A stretch of DNA of 64,000 bases from Nitrospira sp. Its GTDB lineage: Bacteria > Nitrospirota > Nitrospiria > Nitrospirales > Nitrospiraceae. Shown one piece after another: positions 45,570-54,576 of the stretch (the stretch's first letter is position 1; each line of letters begins with the position of its first letter). A program made the translations under genes and the position numbers. The stretch lies in the NCBI GenBank assembly GCA_029194665.1, contig JARFXO010000002.1:372001-436000 (forward strand), read 5' to 3'. The notes under the pieces were generated by a model, which searched no databases, was not told the DNA's origin, and saw only the letters and a list, made by a program, of their open reading frames with translations.

Positions 45570-46070
45570 CTACCGCCCCACTCCTGGCAGTCCGAGTCGA
45601 ATGACCGCGTCCGCGTTCGGTGATTGCGTGATTTCACTGTCGTACCCCGCACGGGACCCCCTGCCGGCCCCCCTGCTGGAACCTCCTCCATACCCCTCGA
45701 CGTAACCATCCGAGTATCCCCCGCCATACCCCTCGTCGTAACCGTAACCCTCGGTGTAACCTCCGGCGTATCCCTCGCCGTACCCCCCGGAGTTACCTCC
45801 GGACCGTGGTCCGACATGTTCACCGGCCATGCCTTCCATCTGTAGCTGGTCCATCAGGGTTGTGGGCAAAGGGTCGTTTCCGCCACCGACAGTCCAATAC
45901 CGTCCCTCTATCCCTCGCTGACGATCGTAGGAATTCAATGGAAGTTCACAGGAGTCTGGTTCACGAAATTGACCTTGGTACTTGTCGCCGTTGTAATGAG
46001 GCCAGGCTTGGACCTCTCCGGGATAGGCGGCCAGAGTCAGGAGACCGAGAAAGATTATGACTTGAGTCAT
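45570..46070 (-). CDS. Exported Gly/Tyr-rich protein
   Basis: 166 residues. A signal peptide (VIIFLGLLTLAAYPGEVQA) is followed by a short region with two possible disulfide- or surface-type motifs (GQFREPDSCELPLNS). Residues about 92-140 are a low-complexity tract of short repeats such as GGYGEGYAGGYTEGYGYDEG, then SDGYVEGYGGG. The end (PNADAVIRLGLPGVGR) is ordinary again. The start at 46070 is chosen because AAGGAG lies nine bases upstream; an ATG three codons earlier touches the ribosome site. Function unknown; Gly/Tyr repeats occur in surface or matrix proteins and in RNA-binding proteins, but the signal peptide favours the former. Confidence 0.72.
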   Translation of the reverse strand: MTQVIIFLGLLTLAAYPGEVQAWPHYNGDKYQGQFREPDSCELPLNSYDRQRGIEGRYWTVGGGNDPLPTTLMDQLQMEGMAGEHVGPRSGGNSGGYGEGYAGGYTEGYGYDEGYGGGYSDGYVEGYGGGSSRGAGRGSRAGYDSEITQSPNADAVIRLGLPGVGR

Positions 46071-46152
46071 GGGTGCCATCTCCTTTCACCTACGTCTTGC
46101 CGTGCGCCTCAGGTGTATGCAGTTGATATGACCTCGAATTCCTATAGTTGCA

Positions 46153-46213
46153 CATGGTAGGGGATGCCGAAATGTTAAATACTTATGGATCAATCGAAAA
46201 AATTCTCCCACAG
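46153..46213. repeat. Imperfect direct repeat, copy 1
   Basis: About 60 bases starting CATGGTAGGGGATGCC and ending TTCTCCCACAG. It matches 46331-46390 with roughly three quarters of positions identical, one base longer. It lies in the non-coding region between the divergent Gly/Tyr-rich gene and the exported-protein gene. Confidence 0.6.
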
Positions 46214-46330
46214 TCGACAACAATATAGAAGCCAGGTCGATGAACCATGACGCTTTCTTCATGAAATCTTCATCAAAACTTCATGATCGAGCAATAGGAT
46301 TTCCACATCGAGTCAGCATTCCACAGTTAC

Positions 46331-46390
46331 CATGGTAGGGCATGTCCAAATGCTAAATACTATGGTCCCTCCGAAAGACTTCTCCCGCAG
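46331..46390. repeat. Imperfect direct repeat, copy 2
   Basis: Starts CATGGTAGGGCATGTCC, contains AAATACTATGG and ends TTCTCCCGCAG. The word AAATACTATGG recurs near 59013, downstream of the adaptor at 59067. The spacing to copy 1 is 178 bases. It could be a regulatory duplicate or the scar of a mobile element. Confidence 0.6.
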
Positions 46391-46409
46391 CCGGCACGGG
46401 CAGGTTCCA

Positions 46410-46440
46410 CAAGATTCAACTGCTGGGCAGTTGAATCTTG
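46410..46440. promoter_or_regulatory. Perfect 13-bp inverted repeat
   Basis: CAAGATTCAACTG (46410-46422) and CAGTTGAATCTTG (46428-46440) are perfect complements around CTGGG. There is no T-run, so a simple terminator is unlikely on the plus strand. It lies 20 bases after the second direct repeat, about 320 bases before the exported-protein gene. It could be an operator or an RNA hairpin. Confidence 0.5.
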
Positions 46441-46756
46441 GCACTTCAAGTATTGCATATACGATTGTGTCCGGTGCCGGCTGTTTGGCGGCCATGGCGA
46501 CTGCGGAATCGGAGATCATGAGGACCGTGTATGTGTCTGGCATCGCATATCCGATACTCAGGTGACCTCTCGCAGGGCGGTCGCCATGACAGACAACAAA
46601 TGGTGACGAATGCATCGCCGGCTGGCTAATGGCGCGGGACCTGAGGACTCTGCGCTACCTAGGCAAGACGCAACCATGCTTGTGCTGCGACTCAGAGCAA
46701 TCTGACCACAATTCTAGACCGGTGATATCACTGCAAACCAAAAGGAGACTTTCATT

Positions 46757-47791
46757 ATGCATGGAGGAATGCACCATACGAATAGACTCGGACGGATTGT
46801 TGCTATCCTGCTCCTTTGGGCGTTCTCGTTGACCCTCGCGGTCGCAATTGCAGCCGCAGAATCCTTGAGCTTCCTTGATGACCAAATCCGGTTCTACCCT
46901 GCTCAACGAGAGGGTGACCGTATTCTCATTCCATTTGATCAGCCGCCTGCGGACAACGAGGAGGTTCTCCTTCTCGGACACCATACGGATCTCATTCCCC
47001 TCAAACGCCTTCAACAAGAGCCGATTAAGCCGCAGTCAATGACTCACCCTCGGCCGCACTATGTGTACGGTCTCGCGACAGGTCGCCTATTGAGTACAAG
47101 AGAGCAGTTCTTAGTGGCTGTGGGAAAGGAGATCACCCCGCTCCTCAAATGGAATGCGGACGACTCGATGAGCGGTAAACGCCAAGGGAGTATGGACCGC
47201 GAGGTGACCGATCAACTGTTGGCCAGGCTCTCAAGTGGACCGATGTCCTCGATGCAGGACAACGCAGACACCTCTCTTTCTTTGGAAGACATCGCAATCT
47301 CGACTGGCCTGATGTCGTCTGACAGCGCCAAACAGCTGGCCGCCAGCTCCTGCGTGAAACCGGACAAAGGTTTCGAAATCACAGGGCGTCAAATCCTGAC
47401 TGCGCAAGACTCGATGGCGACGGTCTTTTACCTGCAGCAAGAGCTGCTTCTGCAGGGAGCGCTTCTGCAATCTACACCCGACAAGATATTCGGCGGAAAC
47501 AACTATGGCGGGCCATCAATGAAAGAGGTTGTCGGCATAGTCGAGCCTGGAGGCTCATGTCGCATACTGGCGTCTGCCACCAGTGACGGCTATGGGCTAT
47601 ATACCAACGGGTCTTTGATGCCTGTTGGCCCGATCTCCGGCATCATTGCACTCTCTACGGGACGATCTATTGCAAAATGGCTCGTCCTCAAGTCATCGAT
47701 GGCTGCAGTCTGGGGTTATACATTTATTGATCTGTCGATGCCGTTGAACCGTGAACCTAAACGACGATTTCTCCGTGAAGATAAGGTGTAG
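46757..47791 (+). CDS. Exported protein of an unrecognised family, member 1
   Basis: 344 residues. A signal peptide (IVAILLLWAFSLTLAVAIAAA) is followed by a conserved block ESLSFLDDQIRFYPAQREGD, then PADNEEVLLLGHHTDLIPL and HYVYGLATGRLLS. The C-terminal half has KEVVGIVEPGGSCRILAS, PVGPISGI and a final NREPKRRFL. The protein at 54577-55461 is a clear paralogue lacking about 48 residues found here at about 148-195. Two cysteines remain conserved (ASSCVKPDKG and GSCRIL), possibly a disulfide. AGGAG lies upstream of the ATG. No function was recognised. It is transcribed away from RND copy A, with the Gly/Tyr-rich gene between them. Confidence 0.78.
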   Translation: MHGGMHHTNRLGRIVAILLLWAFSLTLAVAIAAAESLSFLDDQIRFYPAQREGDRILIPFDQPPADNEEVLLLGHHTDLIPLKRLQQEPIKPQSMTHPRPHYVYGLATGRLLSTREQFLVAVGKEITPLLKWNADDSMSGKRQGSMDREVTDQLLARLSSGPMSSMQDNADTSLSLEDIAISTGLMSSDSAKQLAASSCVKPDKGFEITGRQILTAQDSMATVFYLQQELLLQGALLQSTPDKIFGGNNYGGPSMKEVVGIVEPGGSCRILASATSDGYGLYTNGSLMPVGPISGIIALSTGRSIAKWLVLKSSMAAVWGYTFIDLSMPLNREPKRRFLREDKV

Positions 47792-47852
47792 AAGCGAGAA
47801 CTTCATCTGACAGTCAGGTAGCGTCCTCTCCTCCACGAAAGGAGTGAGGACG

Positions 47853-48190
47853 GTGACGACAAAACAGAAGATCATCAGGACCAAGGTGGGGGTCTTGGAA
47901 CTCGTCAAGCAACTGGACCGCGTCTCCAAAACATGTCGGCTGATGGGCTAGAGTCAAGATAGCTTTTCTCGCTTCAAGGGCTGTCGAGACCGGGGGCGAG
48001 GCTGCGCGGCAAGAGATCTCCCGACAGAAACCTCTCCTTAATAATCGAGTGTCCTCAGAGAGGGAGCAGCCCATCGTGCGGATGGCGCTCGACCAACCGG
48101 CAGAGGAGCAAGCCCGGGTAGCGAACGAGCTGCGCAAGCAACCCTGACCGTGTCACCAGCCGGTGTCCGCTGCATCCGGCTGCGACATGA
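47853..48190 (+). pseudogene. IS481-like transposase remnant
   Basis: From GTG 47853 the frame reads MTTKQKIIRTKVGVLELVKQ and SKTCRLMG, typical of the N-terminal helix-turn-helix domain of IS481-type transposases, then meets TAG. The family sequence continues through more stops and shifts: [15 protein letters not shown], then VANELRKQ and, in another frame, [16 protein letters not shown]. The DDE catalytic part is missing, so the element is dead. It lies just downstream of the adaptor gene 48240-49520 (opposite strand). Confidence 0.75.
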
Positions 48191-48239
48191 TGGCGAGCAG
48201 GATAATTTTAGATGCGAAGCATCGTCACTGTGCAGAGGA

Positions 48240-49520
48240 TTACCCTGATGGAGGTGACGCAGGTTCTTGGTCTTCGCCGGACGCTGCCGTGACGACGCGC
48301 ACCTTCTCGCCTTCGAGTAACGCGTTGCTTGGATTGTTGATGATGCGATCGTTTGCGGAAAGCCCCTCTGCCACATCGATCGTATGGGCCGTGAGTCGGC
48401 CGATAGCGATGCGCTTGTAGTGGACGCGATCATCCTGCGTCAGCACGGCGACCTGCGCGCCCGCCTCCTGAAACACCAGCGCGGTGAGCGGCATTGTGAA
48501 GGCTTGTCGATTGACCGGGGCAGTGATCCGGACCTGGGCGTAAGAGCCTGGCCAGAGCGCATGGTCTTTATTGTCGATCGTGAAAACCGAGGTCACAGTA
48601 CGCGTCCCTGCCTGGAAGTGACGGGCGATGGTGAGAAAGTTGAAGGTAAAATGGCGATCGGGCAATTGCGGCACCGTCACATCGACCGTCAGGCCCGGAT
48701 GGAGGAACGGGGCGAACCGTTCCGGCACATTGACAAAGAGGCGCAATTTATCGATAACGGCCACTGTATAGAGGTTGGTGATCCCATTGGGGTTGCTGAG
48801 ATTACCCTCCTTGCTGACCAAATCACCGACGTTGATGTTGCGTTGAATGACCACGCCGTCAAAGGGGGCGCGGAGCGTTTTGAACCCAATGAACGCCTCG
48901 ATGTTCTTAACCTTTTGCTCGGCTGCCCTGACCACGGCCGCCTGGGTTTTCATATGCTGTGCTTGCACGGTGACCGACTGTTCGGAGACGGCATAGGTTG
49001 GGCGTAACCCGATCAAACGTTTCGCCGTGACGTCGGTGAGTTTATACCACGCACGTTGCGATTTCAGAGCGGCCTTCGCCTGTTCATATTCGGCATCGAG
49101 ATCCGGCGTGCTGATTTCGGCAAGGACCTCGCCTGTTTTCACTGCGTCTCCGTAGCGCTTGTACCACATTTTCACATAGCCCGTGACCCGTGCGTAGATC
49201 GACGCTTCGTACCAGCCCATAATATTGCCGGGGAAGGTAACCGTCTCGGTCAGCGGCGTCGCGACGGCTGGAACAACGGATACGGTGTGGAGGGTTGCTT
49301 CAGGCGGGCCGGGATGCAGCGCCGCTGCGTCGTTTCCACTGCCATGAATGTGGTAGGCAAGATAGAACGCGCACGACAGAATCACTATGGAAGCAGCAGT
49401 GAGTACTCTTCGGTACCGGGCGATCTGCTCGAGCAACAGTCTGTAGCCTCGAACGGGGTCGTCACCTGACGATGCCCCACCCCCTTGTTCGTTGTGATCA
49501 TCCATCTGCTGTAGCGTCAT
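48240..49520 (-). CDS. RND periplasmic adaptor (HlyD family), unit D, without an intact partner
   Basis: 426 residues. A hydrophilic N-terminal extension of about 45 residues precedes one membrane helix (VLTAASIVILSCAFYLAYH). The periplasmic part follows the family plan: TPLTETVTFPGNIMGWYEA, the alpha-hairpin around KTQAAVVRAAEQKVKNIEA, and LRAPFDGVVIQRNINVGDLV. It is closer to the adaptor at 59067 (for example shared PDRxFTFNFLTIARHF) than to units A and C. The matching permease gene is missing; only a scar remains directly upstream (49647-49830). It may work with RND C, whose gene lies 1.5 kb upstream, or be unused. ATG 49520 is taken; a TTG two codons before is possible. Confidence 0.9.
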   Translation of the reverse strand: MTLQQMDDHNEQGGGASSGDDPVRGYRLLLEQIARYRRVLTAASIVILSCAFYLAYHIHGSGNDAAALHPGPPEATLHTVSVVPAVATPLTETVTFPGNIMGWYEASIYARVTGYVKMWYKRYGDAVKTGEVLAEISTPDLDAEYEQAKAALKSQRAWYKLTDVTAKRLIGLRPTYAVSEQSVTVQAQHMKTQAAVVRAAEQKVKNIEAFIGFKTLRAPFDGVVIQRNINVGDLVSKEGNLSNPNGITNLYTVAVIDKLRLFVNVPERFAPFLHPGLTVDVTVPQLPDRHFTFNFLTIARHFQAGTRTVTSVFTIDNKDHALWPGSYAQVRITAPVNRQAFTMPLTALVFQEAGAQVAVLTQDDRVHYKRIAIGRLTAHTIDVAEGLSANDRIINNPSNALLEGEKVRVVTAASGEDQEPASPPSG

Positions 49521-49591
49521 GAACAAGGCGTCCTTCGTTTATATCTTCCCTTACTCTCCTACCCTGTTCGATATCAAGCGCACGACAGGGC

Positions 49592-49654
49592 ACTGGTAAA
49601 ATTTGTCTTACTCGTTGTGAACTGTGATGCAGAAAACATTCACACTTTACCAGT
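49592..49654. repeat. Inverted repeat beside the RND scar
   Basis: ACTGGTAAA (49592-49600) and TTTACCAGT (49646-49654) are perfect 9-bp complements, 45 bases apart; each is accompanied by a CACGACAGG word in the same orientation. It overlaps the downstream end of the scar and may mark an excision or rearrangement. Confidence 0.4.
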
Positions 49655-49830
49655 ACCCACGACAGGATGAAGCAGGCGAAGGAGCAGCGCCATCATGATG
49701 GCCTCTGCGATGTGCGATGGGTGTGAATCGGTAGCCGGACCGGCGCACGATCTGGAAAGAGTCCACCATCAAACCAAACACATCAAGACACTGTCGTTTC
49801 CTCGGCTCCAGCGTGCTGAACGCCGTCAGT
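49647..49830 (-). pseudogene. RND permease scar, unit D
   Basis: Three short pieces in different frames match the helix 5-6 part of the neighbouring RND proteins. RSGYRFTPIA matches TSGYLFKPMA of RND A/B; AEAIMMALL continues it after a tandem 7-base duplication (CATCGCA twice) that shifts the frame; SFACFILSWVLV in a further frame matches ASFILSRTLVP. Upstream TAFSTL may match LVSTLAI. Everything else of the gene is gone. The scar lies between adaptor D and adaptor C. Confidence 0.65.
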
Positions 49831-49839
49831 CGGCCGTGG

Positions 49840-51039
49840 TCACAGCGACGATGGTGGCTTTGCCTTGGACTCTGCGGTCGTGCCGATGTCATACCCCGGC
49901 CTCGGCGTGACGATGCGCACGACGTCCCCTTCGAGCAACGTGGCGGTGGGATTGTTGATGACGCGGTCGCTCGAGGAAAGCCCCTCTGCCACCTCGATCG
50001 CGTTGTCCATGAGTTGGGTCACCGTGATCGGTTTGAAATGCACGTGGTTGTCCTCCGTCACCACGACCACTTGCATGCCCTGCTCCTGGTATACCAAGGC
50101 ACTGGTCGGAATGACTAAGGCCGGCCGATCAACTGAGGCCGTGAGGTGGACTTCAGCGTAGGAACCGGGCCAGAGCGCATGGTCTTCATTGTCGATCGTG
50201 AAGACCGTCGTCGCTGTCCGCGTCGAAACCTCGAATCCACGGGCGACCGTGAGGAACTTGGCGGTCCAACGGCGATTGGGCAATTGCGGCACGGTGACAT
50301 CGGCGGTCAAGCCTGGGTGAAGGAATGGCCCGAAGAACTCCGGCACATTGACAAAGAGACGCAATTTATCGACAACGGCCACCGTAAACAGGTTACTTTT
50401 TGCATTGGGGGTGCTGAGATTGCCTTCCTTACTGACCAAATCACCGACGTTGATGTTGCGCTGGATCACCACCCCGTCAAAGGGGGCGATGATTGTTTTG
50501 AACCCAATGAACGCCTCGATGTTCTTGACCTGGTGCTCTGCGGCCTCGACGACCGCAGCCTGGGCTCTCAGTTCTTGCTCCTTCACCGTAATCGACTGTT
50601 CAGAGACCGCATGATTTGGGCGGAGGGCAACCCACCGTTTCGCAGTCACAGAGGCGAGCCGAAACTTGGCGCGTTCCGCATCCAAATCCTTGATGGCCTG
50701 CCGATATTCGGCGTCGAGATCCGGTGTGCTGATGTCGGCGAGGACGTCGCCCTTCTTCACCCAGTCTCCATAGCGCTTATGCCACATCTTCACATAACCG
50801 GTGACTCGCGCGTAGATCGGCGCTTCATACCAGCCCTCAATCGTGCTGGGAAGCGTGATGCTCTCGGTCGCCGACATCGGTTTGGGAGAGATAACGGCCA
50901 CCGTGGCAATGGCGCCTTCGAGCGTTGCTTCGCGGAGTTCGGCGTCATAGTTGCTGCTCTCATGAATCCGATGGCCGAGATAGAGCAGGCAGAACAAAAT
51001 TGCCAACACGACAACGTGTATTCTGCTACGTCTCTTCAT
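49840..51039 (-). CDS. RND periplasmic adaptor (HlyD family), unit C
   Basis: 399 residues, one N-terminal membrane helix (VVVLAILFCLLYLGHRI). Family parts: SATESITLPSTIEGWYEAPI, the hairpin around KEQELRAQAAVVEAAEHQVK, and IIAPFDGVVIQRNINVGDL. It is closely similar to adaptor A along its length, more distant from D and E. The ATG overlaps the stop of RND C by four bases. It ends with a short Lys/Pro/Ser tail. It should connect RND C to an outer-membrane channel encoded elsewhere. Confidence 0.92.
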   Translation of the reverse strand: MKRRSRIHVVVLAILFCLLYLGHRIHESSNYDAELREATLEGAIATVAVISPKPMSATESITLPSTIEGWYEAPIYARVTGYVKMWHKRYGDWVKKGDVLADISTPDLDAEYRQAIKDLDAERAKFRLASVTAKRWVALRPNHAVSEQSITVKEQELRAQAAVVEAAEHQVKNIEAFIGFKTIIAPFDGVVIQRNINVGDLVSKEGNLSTPNAKSNLFTVAVVDKLRLFVNVPEFFGPFLHPGLTADVTVPQLPNRRWTAKFLTVARGFEVSTRTATTVFTIDNEDHALWPGSYAEVHLTASVDRPALVIPTSALVYQEQGMQVVVVTEDNHVHFKPITVTQLMDNAIEVAEGLSSSDRVINNPTATLLEGDVVRIVTPRPGYDIGTTAESKAKPPSSL

Positions 51040-54000
51040 CGCAGGGTCGATGCCTTTTGTCGAGCCATTCGACGGCTGTAGATAATCGCGTACACGCAGG
51101 GCACGAAGAACAGGGTGAAGACAGTCGCCATGAGCAAGCCACCGATGACGGCCCGACCCAGCGGCGCATTCTGCGAATACCCGGTCGCCATGGGAACCAT
51201 GCCCAGGATCATGGCCGAAGCTGTCATGAGCACGGGACGAAAGCGCGTTTTCCCTGCTTCGATCGCGGCCCGCAATGCGTCGCCGTGCTCTTTGAGCTGG
51301 TCACGCGCATAGGAGACGACCAGGATGGAATTGGCGGTCGCCGTGCCCATGCACATGATGGCGCCCGTGAGGGCCGGTTCCGACAGCCGCGTATGGGTCA
51401 GGAACAACGACCAGGCAATGCCCGCCAGTGCGCCGGGCAAAGCCGTGATGATGATGAAGGGATCGAGCCAGGACTGGAAGTTGACGACGATGAGCAGATA
51501 GACCAGCACGATCGCGGCGAGCAGGCCGAAGACAAGTTCAGCATAGGCATCCTGCATGAGGGAGGCTTGGCCATGGATTTGGATCTCCGCGCTGTCGGGC
51601 AACTCGTTCTCCATGTCATGAGTGATCTGCTCGACGTCCTCCAGCACCGCGCCGAGGTCACGCCCTTCTGCGGAAATGTAGACGTCGAACAACGGCATAA
51701 TGTTCCCGTGGGTCACCACGCCCGGGGTTCCCATCGGAGACAAGCTAGCCAAATTGCCGAGCAGCTCCACCCTTGTATCTGACTGATGGCTGGCGGAACC
51801 GACCGGGATGGTCTTGAGACTATCGATGCTATTGATCTGCGGCTGTGGGATGTAGACGTTGATCTGATACGAAAACCCGGTTGCGGGATCGAGCCAATAG
51901 AGCTGGTCGACCTGTTGGCTCCCGGCGGTCGTCATAAGCAGATTGTCGGCAATGTCCTTCTCGGTCTTCTTCACGTCGAGTCCGAACGTTCGATGGCCTT
52001 CGACCATGATGGTCGGCGTGCGCATCGTCTGCTGGATCACCACATCCGCAGAGCCGGGGATCTGGCGCAGCCGGCCCACCAATTTGCGGGCGAACTCGTA
52101 GTTCGGATAGTAATCCGGACCGTTGATCTGGACATCGATCGGCGCGGGCTCGCCGAAGTTGAGGATTTTTGCCGTCAGATCGGAAGGCTGAAAGGTGAAT
52201 GCAGTCCCCGGATAGAGCTCTTTCAAGCCCTTGCGGAGAATACGCCGGTACTCCCACACCGGCGACTTGCCGTCCTTCAAGAGGATCGTCAGATCGCAAT
52301 CCTGAGAGCCGATCGTGGGTGTCGGAATGAAGGCGAGATTATGCGGTCCGGCCGGCAGCCCGCAATTACTGACGACCTTTTCCACCTGACCGGGCAGCAA
52401 CGACGAGATATCTTTGGAGACAAGCGAGGCGATACGTGCCGAGACTTCGATACGCGTGCCGAGTGGCGCGCGCAGATGCATCTGAATGACCCCCGACCGA
52501 ATCTCGGGGAAGTAGTCGCGTCCCAGGAAATGAAAGAGAGAAAAGGAGCCCACCGCGATGGCCAGCGAAATGGCGACAAAGATGCGACGGCGAGCCACGG
52601 CCCCTTCGAGCAGCTTTCCGTAGCCTTCGCGAAATCGATTAAAGCGGCGGTCGAAGCCGGCTTGAAAGTTGGTGAAGAAGCTGATCAGTCCCGCCACGTT
52701 GGTATGCCGGCCGACCGGATGCTCCAGTGGAGCCTGGTGACCCTTGACGAGCAAGTATTTCGCCATGGTCGGCACAAGCGTGCGTGACAGGATGAAGGAA
52801 GCGAGCATGGCAATGATGACCGCCTCTGCCATAGGCATGAACAGCCAGCCGGACACGCCGCTGAGCCTGAAGAGCGGCAACCAGACAATCGCGATGGCCA
52901 GGGTGGCGACGAGCGTCGGGACGACGATCTCATTGGCGGCATCGACGATCGCCTGCTCCAGGGGCTTCTCCATTTCCATATGGCGATCGATATTCTCGAT
53001 CATCACGGTGGCATCATCGACCAGGATGCCGACGGCCAGCGCCAGGCCTCCCAAGGTCATCACATTGATCGTCTCACCGAGCCAATGGAGGCCGATGATG
53101 GAGGTCAGGATGGAGAGCGGAATCGACGTGGCAATGATGACCGTTGGTCTCCAGGAGCCCAAGAGCACCAACACGATGAAGCCGACCAGCGCGCCGGCGG
53201 ACAACATTTCGTGGAGCACGTCCCTGATCGCATCCTTGACGAACTCCGACGCGTCATCGAGGAGTCTGATCTTCACGCCTTTTGGGACGATCTTCTGGAT
53301 GCGCGGGATCATCTTTTTGATCCCGTCCACCACGTCCAAGGTGGACGCCTCCGTGCTCTTCATCACGACGATGATGACCGTCTGTTTACCCTCCACCAGC
53401 ACCGCGTTCTGTTGCACCTGTCCCATGAGACGGACTGTGCCGAGGTCGCGCAGGTAGACAAACGCGTTGCCTTCGCGTTTGATCGGAATATTCTCGAAGT
53501 CCTCGATTTTCATCGGTGAGGCATTGGTCTGGACGATCCAGTCTGTCTCCTTAATCTTGACGTCTCCGGACGGCAGGATGAGGTATTGTTGCCGGAGCAC
53601 CTCGTGGACATCGGCCGGAGCGATATGACGAGCGAGCAATTGTTGCTGATCGAGGTTGACCATGACCTGCATGGGCTGGCCCCCGTATGGATGCGGCACG
53701 ATCACGCCGGGTACCGTCACGAGCAGGGGGCGGATTCGCATGTAGGCGAGGTTATAGAGCTCCGCCGGCGTCATCGTATCAGAGCCTACTTGCAGCATCG
53801 CCACCGGAATCGAGGATGGAGCCAGACGCATGATCATGGGAGGGGAAATATCGGGCGGGAGCGCTTTGACCACGTTCTGTGCGATCGCCGTGATATCCGC
53901 TTCAGCCCGACCCACATCCACGCCGTCCTGGAGAAAAATATTGGTGATGCTGATACCATAGTAGGAGTGACTATGAAGATATTTGATCCCTTCCACCGTC

Positions 54001-54221
54001 GAGGTCACGAAGCGCTCGAACATATATGTGATGCGCCCTTCCACCTGCTGCGGCAACATTCCGCTGTAGATCCAGACCACGGATGTGACGGGAATATTGA
54101 TGTATGGGAAGACATCGGTCGGCATGTCTTGGATCGTCAGAGTCCCGAACAGCAGGATCAGAATGGCGAGCACGACGAATGTGTACGGCCGTCGGAGGGC
54201 TATGAGGACAAGCTGGTTCAT
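51036..54221 (-). CDS. RND efflux permease, unit C
   Basis: 1061 residues. It is clearly a paralogue of RND A and B, with perhaps four of five residues shared, so the split is much older than the A/B duplication. Helix 4 has D402/D403 in LVDDATVMIENIDRH. The porter sequence differs in places expected to affect substrate choice (WIYSGMLPQQVEGRITYMF; PHPYGGQPMQVM). The gene opens the unit, is followed by adaptor C with a 4-base overlap, and is divergent from the exported-protein gene 54577-55461 across about 355 bases that contain a NarL-like site. Confidence 0.94.
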   Translation of the reverse strand: MNQLVLIALRRPYTFVVLAILILLFGTLTIQDMPTDVFPYINIPVTSVVWIYSGMLPQQVEGRITYMFERFVTSTVEGIKYLHSHSYYGISITNIFLQDGVDVGRAEADITAIAQNVVKALPPDISPPMIMRLAPSSIPVAMLQVGSDTMTPAELYNLAYMRIRPLLVTVPGVIVPHPYGGQPMQVMVNLDQQQLLARHIAPADVHEVLRQQYLILPSGDVKIKETDWIVQTNASPMKIEDFENIPIKREGNAFVYLRDLGTVRLMGQVQQNAVLVEGKQTVIIVVMKSTEASTLDVVDGIKKMIPRIQKIVPKGVKIRLLDDASEFVKDAIRDVLHEMLSAGALVGFIVLVLLGSWRPTVIIATSIPLSILTSIIGLHWLGETINVMTLGGLALAVGILVDDATVMIENIDRHMEMEKPLEQAIVDAANEIVVPTLVATLAIAIVWLPLFRLSGVSGWLFMPMAEAVIIAMLASFILSRTLVPTMAKYLLVKGHQAPLEHPVGRHTNVAGLISFFTNFQAGFDRRFNRFREGYGKLLEGAVARRRIFVAISLAIAVGSFSLFHFLGRDYFPEIRSGVIQMHLRAPLGTRIEVSARIASLVSKDISSLLPGQVEKVVSNCGLPAGPHNLAFIPTPTIGSQDCDLTILLKDGKSPVWEYRRILRKGLKELYPGTAFTFQPSDLTAKILNFGEPAPIDVQINGPDYYPNYEFARKLVGRLRQIPGSADVVIQQTMRTPTIMVEGHRTFGLDVKKTEKDIADNLLMTTAGSQQVDQLYWLDPATGFSYQINVYIPQPQINSIDSLKTIPVGSASHQSDTRVELLGNLASLSPMGTPGVVTHGNIMPLFDVYISAEGRDLGAVLEDVEQITHDMENELPDSAEIQIHGQASLMQDAYAELVFGLLAAIVLVYLLIVVNFQSWLDPFIIITALPGALAGIAWSLFLTHTRLSEPALTGAIMCMGTATANSILVVSYARDQLKEHGDALRAAIEAGKTRFRPVLMTASAMILGMVPMATGYSQNAPLGRAVIGGLLMATVFTLFFVPCVYAIIYSRRMARQKASTLR

Positions 54222-54576
54222 AGATAAAGTCCACCGACCGAGGGCGTGAGGGGTGTCGCCCCCTCACCGACGACGAATTCTTTGATCGCGCAGAATGGTC
54301 TTGTCCGACCAAACGTTTTCAAGCAATATTACGAGAGAAGGTCAGAGCGATCCCTGCGGCAGTATACAGCCTTCACCTTCGGTCGGAAACTAGCTATTTG
54401 ACTAGGAGTATTCCTCGTGAAGCGCTGACTTCTGCAAGTCACAGTGATGTGACGAAGTATGACGGTGAACAGTACAATCATGCCCTTCGACGCGGATCGT
54501 GACCTCGACACAACCGAGGCAGAACAAAAGAGTCTGCGTTACGATTTCGAGCAATCTGACTGAACCGACAAAATCA
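54222..54576. promoter_or_regulatory. Divergent promoter region with a NarL-like site
   Basis: The region between RND C and the exported-protein gene. GACTAGGAGTATTCCT at 54400-54415 resembles the palindrome GACTAGGGGTATCCCT at 4991-5006 and contains AGGAGTA, a reverse NarL heptamer. GAGCAATCTGAC (about 54549) also occurs upstream of the paralogue at 46757 (about 46695), so the upstream DNA was duplicated with the gene. No promoter hexamers were fixed. Confidence 0.4.

Noticed and set aside
37194-54221. Naming the pumps CusA/CzcA (metal) or AcrB (drug)
   Set aside because: General RND features are present, but no specific metal or drug signature was seen, so no gene symbol is given.
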